A DNA stretch of 64,000 nucleotides, taken from positions 1 to 64,000 of the forward strand of contig JBHGNT010000103.1 of assembly GCA_043228905.1 (NCBI GenBank), written 5' to 3'. Positions 62,730-64,000 of this stretch are shown here, piece by piece. The notes below the pieces were generated by a model. It did no database searches. It saw only the letters and a list, made by a program, of their open reading frames with translations, and had not been told where the DNA came from. Positions within the stretch are counted from its first letter, which is position 1; each line of letters begins with the position of its first letter. Both the position numbers and the translations under genes were made by a program. The stretch is from Azolla caroliniana (lineage: Eukaryota > Polypodiophyta).

Positions 62730-64000
62730 GTGATCAAATCACTTGATAATAGAAAATGTCATACATGAGTGTTTGATTGAAAGCCAACATTGCAATGTAT
62801 TGCAAAATGAATCTCTTCATTATTATTACATTTTATGATTGATCTTAAGGTCTTATTGTCATCAAACTACGTACATGAAGACTACGCACGGACACAAAAT
62901 GAGATATCTTTCATTATGCCCCATGGGTGGGGTTTATATAGTACAAAAGGGAACCGTTACAAATAAAGAATAAGACAACTAGGGAGTTACATTACTTACC
63001 CACTTTCCCACCTTTGTACACATGCACACAAATGTGCATGTGTTCATACACATACACATACTCATCCTCACACACTCATTCATATTATATATACACATCA
63101 ACCACATCATTACACATACCCTTATGCATCCCCATATATTCTTACGGGTAACACATGGCACGCCTGTGGGACAGTGCATTGCACGGTGTACCCACTCACC
63201 ATGGCAACTCTTCTCGACCGGAACTCCATCGGTCGTCTGAACGGTCAAAAATCCCTCGACCGGATCACTGGTCTACGATCAATAACTTTGATCGGAGCAT
63301 TGCTTGACTCGAACCTTCTCGTTCGGTCAACACAAGTCGCGATTGGATCATACACCAATCGGCTAGTTCAATGTGGCATGGCTCGTGAAATCGTGTTGTG
63401 CGTTTGTGTATTCTTTCTTTCATCATGTGAGTTGTGTTTTCGAACATGATTTGTACAACTTATCTTTTGAAATTCTAGTTTTTACCCTCATGTTTTTAAA
63501 TTTTTATTTTCTGCCCTCCATTTTCTAAACTTTTCTCATCTGCACTCAAGCTTCTGAAATTCAATGGTATGCCCTCGAATTATTGAAATTTTCCTCTCCA
63601 CCCATTTCTCTTTCTCTCTTGCTTTCTTATTTTCTTGTTCTTTCTTTGTTCTCCTCTCTGTCTGTCGATTTCGTTTTCTTCTTTATCTTCTTCATCGTCT
63701 TCTCTTCTTGTTGCTTCTTCATTTTTCTCCTTCTTCTCCTTCTTTGTTGTTGTCCTCCTCTGATTTCTTCCTTTCTATCTGTTGCTTCTGTCTTTCTCTT
63801 CTTCCATTGGTCATCTATGGCCATTTCCATCTATGGTCATCCTTCTGTCTCGGCCAGCTGTGGTTGTCAAACGCTCTCTACTCTACAGTCGTCGCCATCG
63901 GCTCGGCCGCCACTGTTTGGCGGTTGTTCGAATAGTAGGCTCTCGATTCGGTCGTGTCTTTCCGGACACCTGTCAGATTTCGGCCATCTCTCGACGGTCG
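62730..64000. other. Non-coding DNA at right edge
   Basis: Contains an (AC)-rich stretch near 63010-63110 and a CT-rich, almost purine-free stretch at 63560-63800. The 123-codon frame at 63564-63935 is low-complexity Leu/Ser/Phe sequence created by this bias and is not supported as a gene. TATA-like words occur near 62935, but no gene is recognisable. Confidence 0.5.

Noticed and set aside
63564-63935. 123-codon open frame at right edge
   Set aside because: Low-complexity Leu/Ser/Phe sequence caused by a CT-rich tract; no domain, no start context, no neighbours.

Overview
The window is plant nuclear DNA dominated by transposable elements. The only clear host gene is a single-exon phenylalanine ammonia-lyase (PAL) gene on the minus strand at 34025-36349. 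Plant origin is supported by the PAL, by plant-type Ty1/copia elements with initiator-Met-tRNA primer sites, and by Ty3/gypsy chromoviruses. Three points lean towards a non-flowering lineage (fern, lycophyte or gymnosperm): the PAL lacks the intron usual in angiosperms, there is a Penelope-like element (PLE), and there are LTR element lineages with odd gag and protease types. That placement is inference and is not proven by the sequence.

Layout. 1-2950: two PLE fragments facing away from each other, N-terminal reverse transcriptase coding on the minus strand and a 449-codon reverse transcriptase on the plus strand, followed by a TATA box and a hammerhead ribozyme. 3216-13345: a Ty3/gypsy element ('gypsy-1') with 390-bp LTRs, a matching 5-bp target duplication, a broken gag-pol, an unusual extra coiled-coil reading frame after integrase, and a partial third LTR. 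13346-14220: remnant of a similar coiled-coil frame. 14221-18985: decayed minus-strand copia. 19025-22146: decayed relative of the young gypsy element below, carrying a 494-bp hAT-type MITE. 22147-27228: minus-strand copia with both LTRs. 27240-30030: three more copia fragments in mixed orientation. 30031-39360: the gene-bearing interval, with PAL in otherwise non-coding DNA and a 1.2-kb pyrimidine-rich tract.

39363-39416: a second hammerhead with its own TATA box. 39731-45080: a relic of the young gypsy family, interrupted by a rearranged chromovirus whose LTR plus flank is duplicated. 45686-48042 and 55440-55795: one copia element split by the young gypsy element. 48043-55439: a structurally complete young gypsy element ('gypsy-F') with 899-bp near-identical LTRs and two long frames (gag-pro and pol) that overlap by 22 nt in a -1 relation. 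Its LTRs contain tRNA-like modules. 55797-59033: plus-strand chromovirus pseudogene with chromodomain. 59363-61611: hAT transposase pseudogene. 61612-64000: non-coding sequence with repeats.

The order of insertion can be partly read. Gypsy-F entered the copia protease gene. Gypsy-1 entered an older coiled-coil-coding element or PLE flank. The MITE entered a gypsy-F-type gag. The chromovirus entered a gypsy-F-type integrase gene. Many premature stops look like C-to-T changes (CAG/CAA to TAG/TAA, CGA to TGA), as expected for methylated, silenced repeats. The strongest candidates for something unusual are the PLE with its hammerheads and the tRNA-like modules inside two unrelated LTR families.
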